This document shows positions 1 to 5,131 of a stretch of 5,131 bases of DNA, piece by piece (positions within the stretch are counted from its first letter, which is position 1; every line of letters begins with the position of its first letter). Source of the stretch: SIAJ01 sp036266155. GTDB taxonomy: Bacteria; Planctomycetota; Planctomycetia; Gemmatales; Gemmataceae. Position numbers and translations under genes: made by a program. The stretch lies in NCBI GenBank assembly GCA_036266155.1, contig DATANR010000364.1, forward strand, positions 1-5,131, in the 5' to 3' direction. The notes beneath the pieces were generated by a model. That model was not told the DNA's origin. It saw nothing but the letters and a program-made list of their open reading frames with translations, and searched no databases.

Positions 1-1
1 T

Positions 2-247
2 TGGACTGGTCGGGCGGCTAAATGGCGAGCAGGAAAGCAGCTACTTGAAATGCTGGTAGGTGATAAGGGAGAGAGAGAGAGCATCCTTTATACTAACACG
101 GAAAACATAGGGGTTTTTGAACAGGTTAATAGCCTTGAACTGTGCGATCCTGGTGACCAAATCCGACCTGTTGAGACTTTGGTGTTGTCCAGACGGTATC
201 TGAAGGCCAAACCGGAGTCCATCGTACCTTTCTGGCAAGCTGCTTGA
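2..247 (+). CDS. C-terminal end of an unrecognised protein (5'-partial)
   Basis: This reading frame is open from the left edge of the window to a TGA at 245-247, giving 81 residues with no start needed inside the window. An internal ATG at 50 exists, but the frame stays open upstream of it, so I read it as the tail of a longer gene. The visible part is mixed hydrophilic, with no membrane segment, and ends in PFWQAA. I do not recognise a family. A GA-rich run at 68-81 encodes GERES. GC is low here (about 40% in 61-120), unlike the right-hand genes, which fits acquired DNA. The stop codon overlaps the -35 box of a likely promoter for the next gene. A 94-residue frame on the opposite strand (41-325) competes for this stretch but collides with the next gene's start. 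Confidence 0.5.
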   Translation, partial: WTGRAAKWRAGKQLLEMLVGDKGERESILYTNTENIGVFEQVNSLELCDPGDQIRPVETLVLSRRYLKAKPESIVPFWQAA

Positions 248-273
248 CGTAAGGAATTGAGATTTGGTAAAAT
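244..273 (+). promoter_or_regulatory. sigma-70-like promoter before the J-domain gene
   Basis: A -35 box TTGACG (244-249) and a -10 box TAAAAT (268-273) are separated by 18 bases, each matching five of six consensus positions. The -35 overlaps the stop of the upstream gene. The expected transcription start, near 280, lies only about 14 bases before the ATG at 294. The leader would therefore be very short and the ribosome binding site would sit at its extreme 5' end. This is inferred from sequence alone. Confidence 0.4.
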
Positions 274-293
274 GGTCAAAGGGATAATGAATC

Positions 294-632
294 ATGAGGA
301 TGAACTTTGGCAAACACCGAAACAAGGAACTGAAGGACGTTCCGCTCGATTACCTTGAGTGGATGCTGTTTTCTGGGAAATACGAATTTCGATCCATTAG
401 TCTTGAGGCTGCGATACGTGAAGAGTATGACCAAAGAATCAATCCGCCAAAGGCAGACCGACCTAATTGGGGATCACCACCAAAACAAGCAGTAACGCCA
501 GATAGTGTAGACGAGACGTTTCGCACGTTGTCCAGAAAATACCATCCCGATTGTGGTGGATCGAATGAAGCCCAGCAAGCATTGTCAGACTTCCGAGACG
601 CCATGTTAAAACGGATCAATCTGTATTCGTAA
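294..632 (+). CDS. ExoX-C/DUF3820-like domain fused to a J-domain-like HPD segment
   Basis: This is a 112-residue protein in two parts. Residues 3-45 (NFGKHRNKELKDVPLDYLEW, then a leucine/alanine-rich helix) match the pattern of the small ExoX C-terminal/DUF3820 module: FGK, a basic turn, VP, then DYL-W. After a Pro-rich linker (51-70), residues 71-112 resemble J-domain helix II, the HPD tripeptide (H84-P85-D86) and helix III. Helix I is short or missing. In DnaJ proteins HPD stimulates the ATPase of Hsp70 (DnaK), so a role in recruiting host DnaK is inferred, not shown. The ATG at 294 is chosen because AAAGGGA (278-284) lies 9 bases upstream; an ATG at 300 would remove only Met-Arg. The gene is followed 13 bases later by the next start, suggesting co-transcription. 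Small proteins of this kind are found in phages and mobile elements. Confidence 0.75.
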   Translation: MRMNFGKHRNKELKDVPLDYLEWMLFSGKYEFRSISLEAAIREEYDQRINPPKADRPNWGSPPKQAVTPDSVDETFRTLSRKYHPDCGGSNEAQQALSDFRDAMLKRINLYS

Positions 633-645
633 CCAGGAGCCACCC

Positions 646-837
646 ATGTTCCGCATATATCATCGTCGGACGGATTGGCTCCGGGTGTGCCGTGCGCTGG
701 GCATAGAGCCCGCTATGGGCGAAGACGAGCAAGGCGAATGGGTCGAGTTCGACCTACCTGACGATGATCTCGCTCTTCGCCTCATTCAAGATTTGATCCG
801 GCGACACACTTCGACTGATCCGATTCGAGCGAACTGA
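646..837 (+). CDS. small acidic hypothetical protein
   Basis: This is a 63-residue protein that I do not recognise. The start is well supported: AGGAG at 635-639 lies six bases before the ATG, and the previous gene stops only 13 bases upstream. The N-terminus is basic (RIYHRRTDW), followed by a short helix-like stretch, an acidic middle (GEDEQGEWVEFDLPDDD) and a C-terminal amphipathic helix (LALRLIQDLIRRH). There are no cysteines, signal peptide or membrane segment. It is probably translated with the J-domain gene. The size, charge and setting fit an accessory gene of a phage or island, but no function can be assigned. Confidence 0.6.
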   Translation: MFRIYHRRTDWLRVCRALGIEPAMGEDEQGEWVEFDLPDDDLALRLIQDLIRRHTSTDPIRAN

Positions 838-845
838 AAAACAAC

Positions 846-872
846 GTCATGCCAGCTAACTACTGGCATGAC
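846..872 (+). promoter_or_regulatory. 10-bp perfect hairpin covering the next gene's start codon
   Basis: GTCATGCCAG (846-855) and CTGGCATGAC (863-872) are exact reverse complements separated by the 7-base loop CTAACTA. The ATG at 868-870 lies in the 3' arm. There is no T-run after the stem, so it is not an ordinary intrinsic terminator. As RNA it would hide the start codon; as DNA it could be an operator-like palindrome. No Shine-Dalgarno sequence is visible upstream of the ATG. The structure is seen directly; its role is inferred. Confidence 0.5.
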
Positions 873-1296
873 CACATTCTCCCACACACCAGTATCGGCC
901 GGGGCGACCCTTGGCGGACAACCAGTCACCAGAGACGTAAGGCTCCCCCAGAACGCTTCCAATTGCGTCTATAACGCTGCTGCTGCTGCTACCACAGTCG
1001 AAGTGACCAGCGGGCCAGCCGAGCTACTCGGCTTACATGCTGTGAACCAGGGAACGGCGGACGTTTTCGTCGTCATCTTCAATCGGCCAGCCAATGAATG
1101 CTCAAGTGCCAGCCCGTTCAAAGCCTGCTTCCTGGTGCCGGGAACTGCCGGGAACGCCAGCCCAGTAACCGTTATGCTGCCGGTGGGATTGCAATGTCCA
1201 AATGGTCTCTGCTACCGGGTCTCCGGATCGCCGAGCAGCTTGGCATCCATGCCGGGCGGAACATCGTCGATTGCGTTGAATCTCTTTTACCGGTAA
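868..1296 (+). CDS. beta-rich protein resembling small phage virion proteins
   Basis: This is a 142-residue protein with no signal peptide or membrane helix. It is rich in Ala, Ser, Thr, Val, Gly and Pro and in short beta-type stretches: TVEVTSGPAELLGLHAVNQG, then ADVFVVIFNRP, VTVMLPVG, CPNGLCYRVSGS and a final SIALNLFYR. The order 'L-G-x-x-x-x-N, hydrophobic strand with F/N, VP-G-x-x-x-x-SP, LP-G, NGL-x-Y-x-VS' resembles small beta-sandwich proteins found among phage structural genes, but this is pattern memory rather than a search. Five cysteines are spread along the chain. Five GCT codons in a row (976-990) encode AAAAA. The frame is open back to the previous stop with no other ATG, GTG or TTG, so 868 is the only start, although it lacks a Shine-Dalgarno sequence and lies in a hairpin. 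An uncharacterised secreted or surface protein is the alternative. Confidence 0.6.
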   Translation: MTTFSHTPVSAGATLGGQPVTRDVRLPQNASNCVYNAAAAATTVEVTSGPAELLGLHAVNQGTADVFVVIFNRPANECSSASPFKACFLVPGTAGNASPVTVMLPVGLQCPNGLCYRVSGSPSSLASMPGGTSSIALNLFYR

Positions 1297-1341
1297 CCCC
1301 CTTGCCACTGCTCGACCCTTCGCCAGAATAGATACCCATAA

Positions 1342-1353
1342 TCCGTTGCTCTA
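1342..1353 (+). repeat. 12-bp direct repeat, copy 1 (integrase leader)
   Basis: TCCGTTGCTCTA here is identical to 2747-2758 inside the tRNA-Lys gene, in the same orientation. The match covers part of the anticodon stem and D arm on the tRNA. By rough counting, a 12-mer shared between the tRNA gene and the rest of the window on one strand would occur by chance a few percent of the time, so it may be an att-related remnant or a coincidence. Confidence 0.3.
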
Positions 1354-1367
1354 ACCAGAGGGATACG

Positions 1368-2597
1368 ATGGGTCGAAAATGGCAGGAAGTTCCGGTCACG
1401 CTGCCGGACGGTCGGATGGTTGGGTACAGCATTCTGAAACGGGCTGACACTTCGGCCTACATGGTGAACTTCGACAACTTGAACGGCGGCACCGTTCGGA
1501 AATCAACCGGTCACACAAGCATGACAGAGGCGGCAAAGATTGCGCCGGAGATCATCCGACGCCATTTCCAGCCCGAACTGCTGAAACGATCAAACCAGAC
1601 ATGGGACGACGTTCTACACACGCTTGAAGGCAAGCTGACCAAAAACAACAACCGGCACGCCACCTATCGAGACTACGCCTCTAGCATCTCGGTCCTACGG
1701 GCGACGATCACCACCAGGGGGCCGGGCGACATCACCGAAGCAAAGGCCAGCCTATTCGCAGACAAGTTCATCAGCACGCCATACTCCCGTGGGGGAGAAG
1801 CAACGTACACACGATCACACACGACACTAAACGCATATATCCGCAAGTTCCGCTCCCTCTGGTCGAAGTGGTTGAAGTTCCGGGACAACCCTTGGAAGTT
1901 GATCGACTTCGCCGAAGTGGACAGCAAGGACCCAACCATCCCGACCGAAGATACCGTCACTCACTTCATGGAATGGGTCAAGGCGAAGTATCCGGGATGG
2001 GGTCTACCCTCGCTGTTCCTTGAAGTTAAAGCGGTGATGGGGTGCCGGTTGAAAGACCTGACAGAAGCACGGCGGGAGAACTTACAGAACGGGGTTCTGA
2101 CGCTCGACCCGGCGACAATGAAGGCCAGAAACTTCCGACGCATTGCCATCGGTCCTGACTTGACCAAACGACTCGAAGCGATGGTCAAGGGCTGGTCGTC
2201 CGGCTTTCTCTGGTCGAACTACTCACTTGAACTGAAGCGACACCTTGAAGCAACGAAACAACGGTCGCACCTGACACACGAGTTCTTTGAACCGTCAGCC
2301 ATCTACTGGTTCATTCAAGACCTCTTTCGAGAGTACAACCGGTGCCACACGCCGAAGATCAACTCCCATGACTTCCGACGGCGAGCGGTAACGCTGTCCT
2401 TCAAGGCAGGGCTGACGCTTGACGAAGTGGCCCTCATGTTCGGGTTGGATCGACTGACAGCGACCCGGTACTACATGGCGTGGCAGGAGGTAAGCACGGA
2501 CGACCTACACGCACGGGTAAGGGACCACTTGACCCCCAAACCTAAGACGGCGAGCGATGCGAAAACGGGCGGACTGGCGGACACCTTGGCATCTTAG
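1368..2597 (+). CDS. tyrosine recombinase / integrase
   Basis: This is a 409-residue site-specific recombinase of the phage integrase family, which cuts and joins DNA at att sites through a 3'-phosphotyrosine. Residues 1-60 look like an arm-type DNA-binding beta sheet, about 75-180 like the core-binding helical domain, and about 195-385 like the catalytic domain. Catalytic residues visible are R227 in MGCRLKDLTEAR, K252 in the TMKARNFRRI hairpin, H334 and R337 in SHDFRRR, and the nucleophile Y369 in TATRYYMA (spacing favours Y369 over Y368). The usual second His/Trp, after FG, is L360 here. GAGGG at 1358-1362 lies five bases before the ATG, a good ribosome binding site. A weak -10-like CATAAT is at 1337-1342, with no convincing -35. 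The gene points at, and ends 107 bases from, the 3' end of tRNA-Lys, which suggests that the tRNA is the integration target. Confidence 0.93.
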   Translation: MGRKWQEVPVTLPDGRMVGYSILKRADTSAYMVNFDNLNGGTVRKSTGHTSMTEAAKIAPEIIRRHFQPELLKRSNQTWDDVLHTLEGKLTKNNNRHATYRDYASSISVLRATITTRGPGDITEAKASLFADKFISTPYSRGGEATYTRSHTTLNAYIRKFRSLWSKWLKFRDNPWKLIDFAEVDSKDPTIPTEDTVTHFMEWVKAKYPGWGLPSLFLEVKAVMGCRLKDLTEARRENLQNGVLTLDPATMKARNFRRIAIGPDLTKRLEAMVKGWSSGFLWSNYSLELKRHLEATKQRSHLTHEFFEPSAIYWFIQDLFREYNRCHTPKINSHDFRRRAVTLSFKAGLTLDEVALMFGLDRLTATRYYMAWQEVSTDDLHARVRDHLTPKPKTASDAKTGGLADTLAS

Positions 2598-2612
2598 GAT
2601 TGAAGCCGAATT

Positions 2613-2631
2613 GATGCACGTTTAGATGCAC
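2613..2631. repeat. short tandem-spaced direct repeats after integrase
   Basis: GATGCAC occurs at 2613-2619 and again at 2625-2631, with starts 12 bases apart, in the 107-base gap between the integrase stop and the tRNA 3' end. Short direct repeats beside an att core are typical of arm-type binding sites for tyrosine integrases. With only two copies the assignment is tentative. Confidence 0.25.
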
Positions 2632-2664
2632 ATAGATCGTAGGTTGTTTATGTGTCTGTCAATG

Positions 2665-2698
2665 AAAAAAGCCGCAAACCCTTTGGATTTGCAGCTTT
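2665..2698 (-). terminator. intrinsic terminator downstream of tRNA-Lys
   Basis: Read on the - strand, the arms AAAGCTGCAAATCC and GGGTTTGCGGCTTT form a 14-bp stem with two G-U pairs and an AAA loop, ending in six Ts. It begins six bases after the tRNA discriminator base. On the + strand no comparable T-run follows, so it would mainly stop - strand transcription, although the stem could weakly slow the integrase transcript. Confidence 0.85.
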
Positions 2699-2704
2699 CA
2701 AGAA

Positions 2705-2777
<73 letters not shown>

Positions 2778-2778
2778 G

Positions 2779-2802
2779 AACCCCGTTTTCATAGGGGTTT
2801 TT
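2779..2802 (+). terminator. short hairpin with T-run, possible + strand terminator
   Basis: AACCCC (2779-2784) and GGGGTT (2794-2799) pair around a 9-base loop and run into five Ts (2798-2802) on the + strand. It would stop + strand transcripts that pass antisense through the tRNA, for example from the integrase gene, before they enter the kinase gene. The stem is short and overlaps the tRNA -10 region, so it may be incidental. Confidence 0.3.
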
Positions 2803-2815
2803 CGGCGTTTGTCCA
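2788..2815 (-). promoter_or_regulatory. promoter of tRNA-Lys
   Basis: On the - strand a -35 box TGGACA (2810-2815, five of six) and a -10 box TATGAA (2788-2793, four of six) are 16 bases apart. The -10 ends 10 bases before the tRNA 5' end, the usual spacing for a stable RNA gene. This places the promoter in the 61 bases between the kinase stop and the tRNA. Confidence 0.5.
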
Positions 2816-2838
2816 CAGCATCGCTGAGTAGCATCGAA

Positions 2839-4824
2839 TCAATTCCTAGCTGCGGCGGCTGCGCGCGCGGGCCATCGCCGCAGAGTTCCGTCAGCGCCGC
2901 CGGAGTAAACGAAGCGCTGGTCCGAACTGAAGACGAGCGAGCGAACCGGGCCTTCATGTCCCGCGAATTGAGCGAGTTCCTGGCCGTTGGAGGTGCGCCA
3001 GAGGCGGACGGTGCCGTCCCAGCCGCCCGAAACAAGGACGGTGCCGTCAAAGGCAAGTGCGACGCAGAGGACGGGGCCATCGTGTCCCGCGAGCGATCGG
3101 ATAAGACCGTCGGCGTCGCAAAGGATCAACTTCGCGCCGGCTACCGCCAAATAGTTGCCGTTCTTGTCGCCGGAAATGGCACGCACCGAGCCCGCGCCGC
3201 CGTGGATAAGGATTTCGCCCGTGCGCGACTCGATGTCCCACATTCGCACGGTGCCGTCTTGGCCGCCCGAATAGACTGCCATTCCATCTGCGGCGAAGAA
3301 CAAGGCGGTAACTGCTTCCTTGTGGCCGCTCATCGTGAGGGGCGGAGTTCCCGGCGGATCGAGTGTCCAAAGGTGGACGGTGCCATCGCGGGTGCCGGCG
3401 GCGACCTTGCGGCCGTTCGCCGTCAGCACGACGCAGGTCAAATTGTCCTCGGCCCCGCGAAGGCGCTTGAGCTGAACGCCGGTGCCCAGATCCCAGAGTT
3501 GCACCACCATCTCTTGCCGTAGCATCCTCAGGGCGCACGACGCGCCCCATTTGCCACTTCCCGTGATGGCGACGCCGCTGACCAGGCCAGGGTCACCGGT
3601 CAATTTGCGGACCTCCGTCAGTTCCGGAACGGCCCACAGTCGAAGCGCCTGGTCGTCGCCTCCAGTCAATAGCAGGCTACCGTCGCCATTGATGCAAATG
3701 GAGGTGACGCCCGGCGGATGAGCCGATACTGTGAGCGGCACTTCCTGTGGATCTGCCATCCAATCGGGCAGCTTCGACGGATTTCGCACATACTCGGCGA
3801 TGGCATCCGCGAGTTCGCCCGGTGTTTGCACACGTTGGCTCGGCTCGCGGTCCATCAACTTGCGGATCAGCGCATCGAGGATTGGCGGGACGTCGGAGCG
3901 ATACTCGCTCACCAGAGGCGTTGGCCCCGTGAGTTGCCGACGCAGCTTTTGCATGAGCGACGTGCCGGGGAACGGCACCTGGCCGGTCAGCAAAAAGAAC
4001 CACGTTGCACCCAGGCTGTAAAGGTCAGCGCGAATGTCGACGGAGCGAGAATCTTCCGCTTGTTCAGGGGCCGCGTAGTCGGGCGTACCGAGAAAGGCTT
4101 CCGCGCACGTTAATCCTTCCGTCAGCCCGTCCTCCGCGGCATCGAGACGTGCCAGGCCCATGTCCAGAATTTTGACGGTTGGCGTTCGTCGCGCACCCCG
4201 ATCAGCGTTCGACTCGAGCGGCGACGGCGTCACCATCAGGTTGTGCGGCTTGATGTCGCGATGCACGAGCCCGCATTCATAAGCGTGCTGCAAGCCGAGC
4301 GCGGCTTGCCGGATGTAGTCGCAACTTTCGAGAAACGCGAGGGGCCCCGACTTCCGGACCAGATGATAGAGGTCGATGCCGTCGACGAACTCCATGGCGA
4401 AGTACGGCTGCGAACCCACCAGGTCGGTCGCATAGACGGTGACAACGTTGGGGTGATTCAGCAGGGCGGCGGCTCGGGCCTCACGGCGGAAGCGCTCCAA
4501 GTATTCCGCCTGATCTTTGCCTTGCAGTCGCTCCGGCGCCACCACCTTGAGGGCGACACACCGATTGAGTCCAATCTGCTTGGCCTTATAAACGACGCCC
4601 ATGCCGCCGCGGTTGAGCGGCTTGACAATTTCGAAGCCCGCGAAACGGTCGCCGGGTTTGAGATCGCTTCGGACGGGCTCGGCGCTGGGGTTGGTGGGAT
4701 TGCTTGCCGCCTGAATGCTCGGCGTGCACGCCGGACAGATTTGTCGAATGTCCGCGGGGACTGGTCCGGGAACGGGACGTTCCCAGCTATGTCCGCACGA
4801 GCAGCGCAGCGATTGCGAAGCCAT
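2839..4824 (-). CDS. Ser/Thr protein kinase fused to seven-bladed WD40 propeller
   Basis: This is a 661-residue protein counted from the ATG at 4824. Residues 8-33 carry a CxC...CPAC cysteine set, a possible zinc ribbon. A Hanks-type kinase domain spans about 63-349: glycine loop NRGGMGVVY (71-79), ATP-binding K93 in VALKV, catalytic HRDIKPHN (D190, N195), DMG in place of DFG (221-223), and GTPDYAAPE ending at 254. It has the catalytic residues and should be active. About 364-661 contain seven WD40-type repeats, several with GGxDGTVRLW cores; blades 2 and 5 are degenerate. No transmembrane helix separates the halves, so it is probably cytoplasmic, with the propeller binding a partner or substrate. 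The frame is also open to a TTG at 4872 (677 residues); I prefer the ATG because the protein then opens MASQSLRCSCG, directly before the cysteine set. Shine-Dalgarno signals are weak at both. Kinase-WD40 fusions are typical of Planctomycetota. The substrate is unknown. Confidence 0.95.
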   Translation of the reverse strand: MASQSLRCSCGHSWERPVPGPVPADIRQICPACTPSIQAASNPTNPSAEPVRSDLKPGDRFAGFEIVKPLNRGGMGVVYKAKQIGLNRCVALKVVAPERLQGKDQAEYLERFRREARAAALLNHPNVVTVYATDLVGSQPYFAMEFVDGIDLYHLVRKSGPLAFLESCDYIRQAALGLQHAYECGLVHRDIKPHNLMVTPSPLESNADRGARRTPTVKILDMGLARLDAAEDGLTEGLTCAEAFLGTPDYAAPEQAEDSRSVDIRADLYSLGATWFFLLTGQVPFPGTSLMQKLRRQLTGPTPLVSEYRSDVPPILDALIRKLMDREPSQRVQTPGELADAIAEYVRNPSKLPDWMADPQEVPLTVSAHPPGVTSICINGDGSLLLTGGDDQALRLWAVPELTEVRKLTGDPGLVSGVAITGSGKWGASCALRMLRQEMVVQLWDLGTGVQLKRLRGAEDNLTCVVLTANGRKVAAGTRDGTVHLWTLDPPGTPPLTMSGHKEAVTALFFAADGMAVYSGGQDGTVRMWDIESRTGEILIHGGAGSVRAISGDKNGNYLAVAGAKLILCDADGLIRSLAGHDGPVLCVALAFDGTVLVSGGWDGTVRLWRTSNGQELAQFAGHEGPVRSLVFSSDQRFVYSGGADGTLRRWPARAAAAARN

Positions 4825-4895
4825 CAACGGATCTCGTAAAATCGGGCGGCGGACCGGCGGCAGAAATGCCAACGCCTGCGAACGGCAATGCAGAC

Positions 4896-4913
4896 GCTCA
4901 TCCAGAGATGAGC
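4896..4913. repeat. 7-bp inverted repeat between the two - strand genes
   Basis: GCTCATC (4896-4902) and GATGAGC (4907-4913) are perfect complements around a 4-base loop, in the gap upstream of the kinase gene. No T-run follows on either strand, so it is not a standard terminator. It could be an operator-like or mRNA leader structure for the kinase gene, or chance. Confidence 0.25.
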
Positions 4914-4959
4914 CGGATGGACGACAGGCTGGGCGACAGACATGAGCGATGGGCGACTG

Positions 4960-5131
4960 CTAATTCATTTTCCGTGCGGGCGTCGGACCCAATTTTGGAC
5001 CATCGGCCCCAGGCGCGCTCGGCACGGGAAGCGATGGAAGATCGGGAATTGCCGGCAACGCCGGCTCACGCTCTCGATTTATCTTCGGGGCCGGCACCGT
5101 AGGGATGGGGCGGTCGATCGATGGAGTGTCG
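4960..5131 (-). CDS. proline-rich C-terminal end of an unrecognised protein (5'-partial)
   Basis: On the - strand one frame stays open from the window edge to a TAG at 4960-4962, giving 56 residues; the other two - strand frames I read from the edge hit stops early. The visible tail is strongly proline-rich and low-complexity, with PxxP spacing (RPIPTVPAP, PALPAIPDLPSLPVPSAP), and ends in PARKMN. Such tails are often disordered linkers or binding segments, and the body of the protein is outside the window. It lies 135 bases upstream of the kinase ATG in the same orientation, so the two could be co-transcribed. The call rests on the open frame and biased composition only. A + strand frame over 4704-5102 competes but overlaps the kinase gene antisense. 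Confidence 0.45.
   Translation of the reverse strand, partial: DTPSIDRPIPTVPAPKINREREPALPAIPDLPSLPVPSAPGADGPKLGPTPARKMN

Noticed and set aside
41..325. A 94-residue - strand frame at the left end
   Set aside because: It overlaps the start of the J-domain gene and its promoter, while a + strand frame is open to the window edge and matches the direction of the neighbouring genes.
976..990. Five GCT units, considered as a microsatellite
   Set aside because: Short, in frame, and encodes five alanines; too short to suggest phase variation.
3007..3390. Repeated GACGGTGCCGTC-type DNA motifs, considered as a repeat array
   Set aside because: They are the reverse complement of codons for the DGTVRLW core of successive WD40 blades and are explained by the protein repeats.
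2809..3522. A 237-residue + strand frame antisense to the WD40 region
   Set aside because: It is an antisense shadow of a high-GC coding region; the opposite strand encodes clear WD40 repeats, and no recognisable motif is present on this strand.
4243..4839. A 198-residue + strand frame antisense to the kinase domain
   Set aside because: The - strand carries the full set of kinase motifs over the same bases, so this frame is a shadow.
4704..5102. A 132-residue + strand frame at the right end
   Set aside because: It overlaps the kinase N-terminus antisense, has no recognised motif, and the - strand offers a proline-rich open tail ending at 4960.

Overview
The window looks like a junction between an integrated mobile element (left, about 1-2704) and a planctomycete-type chromosome (right, about 2705-5131). 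The host guess rests on the right side. It holds a cytoplasmic serine/threonine protein kinase with an N-terminal cysteine cluster, fused to a seven-bladed WD40 propeller. That architecture is characteristic of Planctomycetota such as Gemmata relatives. GC content, from a few hand-counted 60-base lines, is about 62% in the kinase gene, 40-45% in the leftmost 600 bases, and roughly 50-67% in the integrase gene.

Left part, all + strand: the C-terminal end of an unrecognised gene (to 247); a 112-residue protein joining an ExoX-C/DUF3820-like module to a J-domain-like HPD segment (294-632); a 63-residue acidic hypothetical protein (646-837); a 142-residue beta-rich protein resembling small phage virion proteins (868-1296), whose start codon lies in a 10-bp perfect hairpin; and a 409-residue tyrosine recombinase (1368-2597). 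A good sigma-70-like promoter (244-273) precedes the J-domain gene. The three small genes are tightly spaced and could be one transcript.

Middle: the integrase gene ends 107 bases before the 3' end of an intact tRNA-Lys(UUU) on the - strand (2705-2777), the usual arrangement for an element inserted at a tRNA 3' end. A strong - strand intrinsic terminator (2665-2698) follows the tRNA, and a plausible promoter (2788-2815) precedes it.

Right part, - strand: the kinase-WD40 gene (2839-4824, or to 4872 from an upstream TTG), then the proline-rich C-terminal end of another - strand gene running off the window (4960-5131).

The sequence supports no defence system, CRISPR array or insertion sequence. 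The points most worth following are the element boundary, the J-domain fusion, the hairpin over the start codon at 868, and a 12-bp match between the integrase leader and the tRNA.
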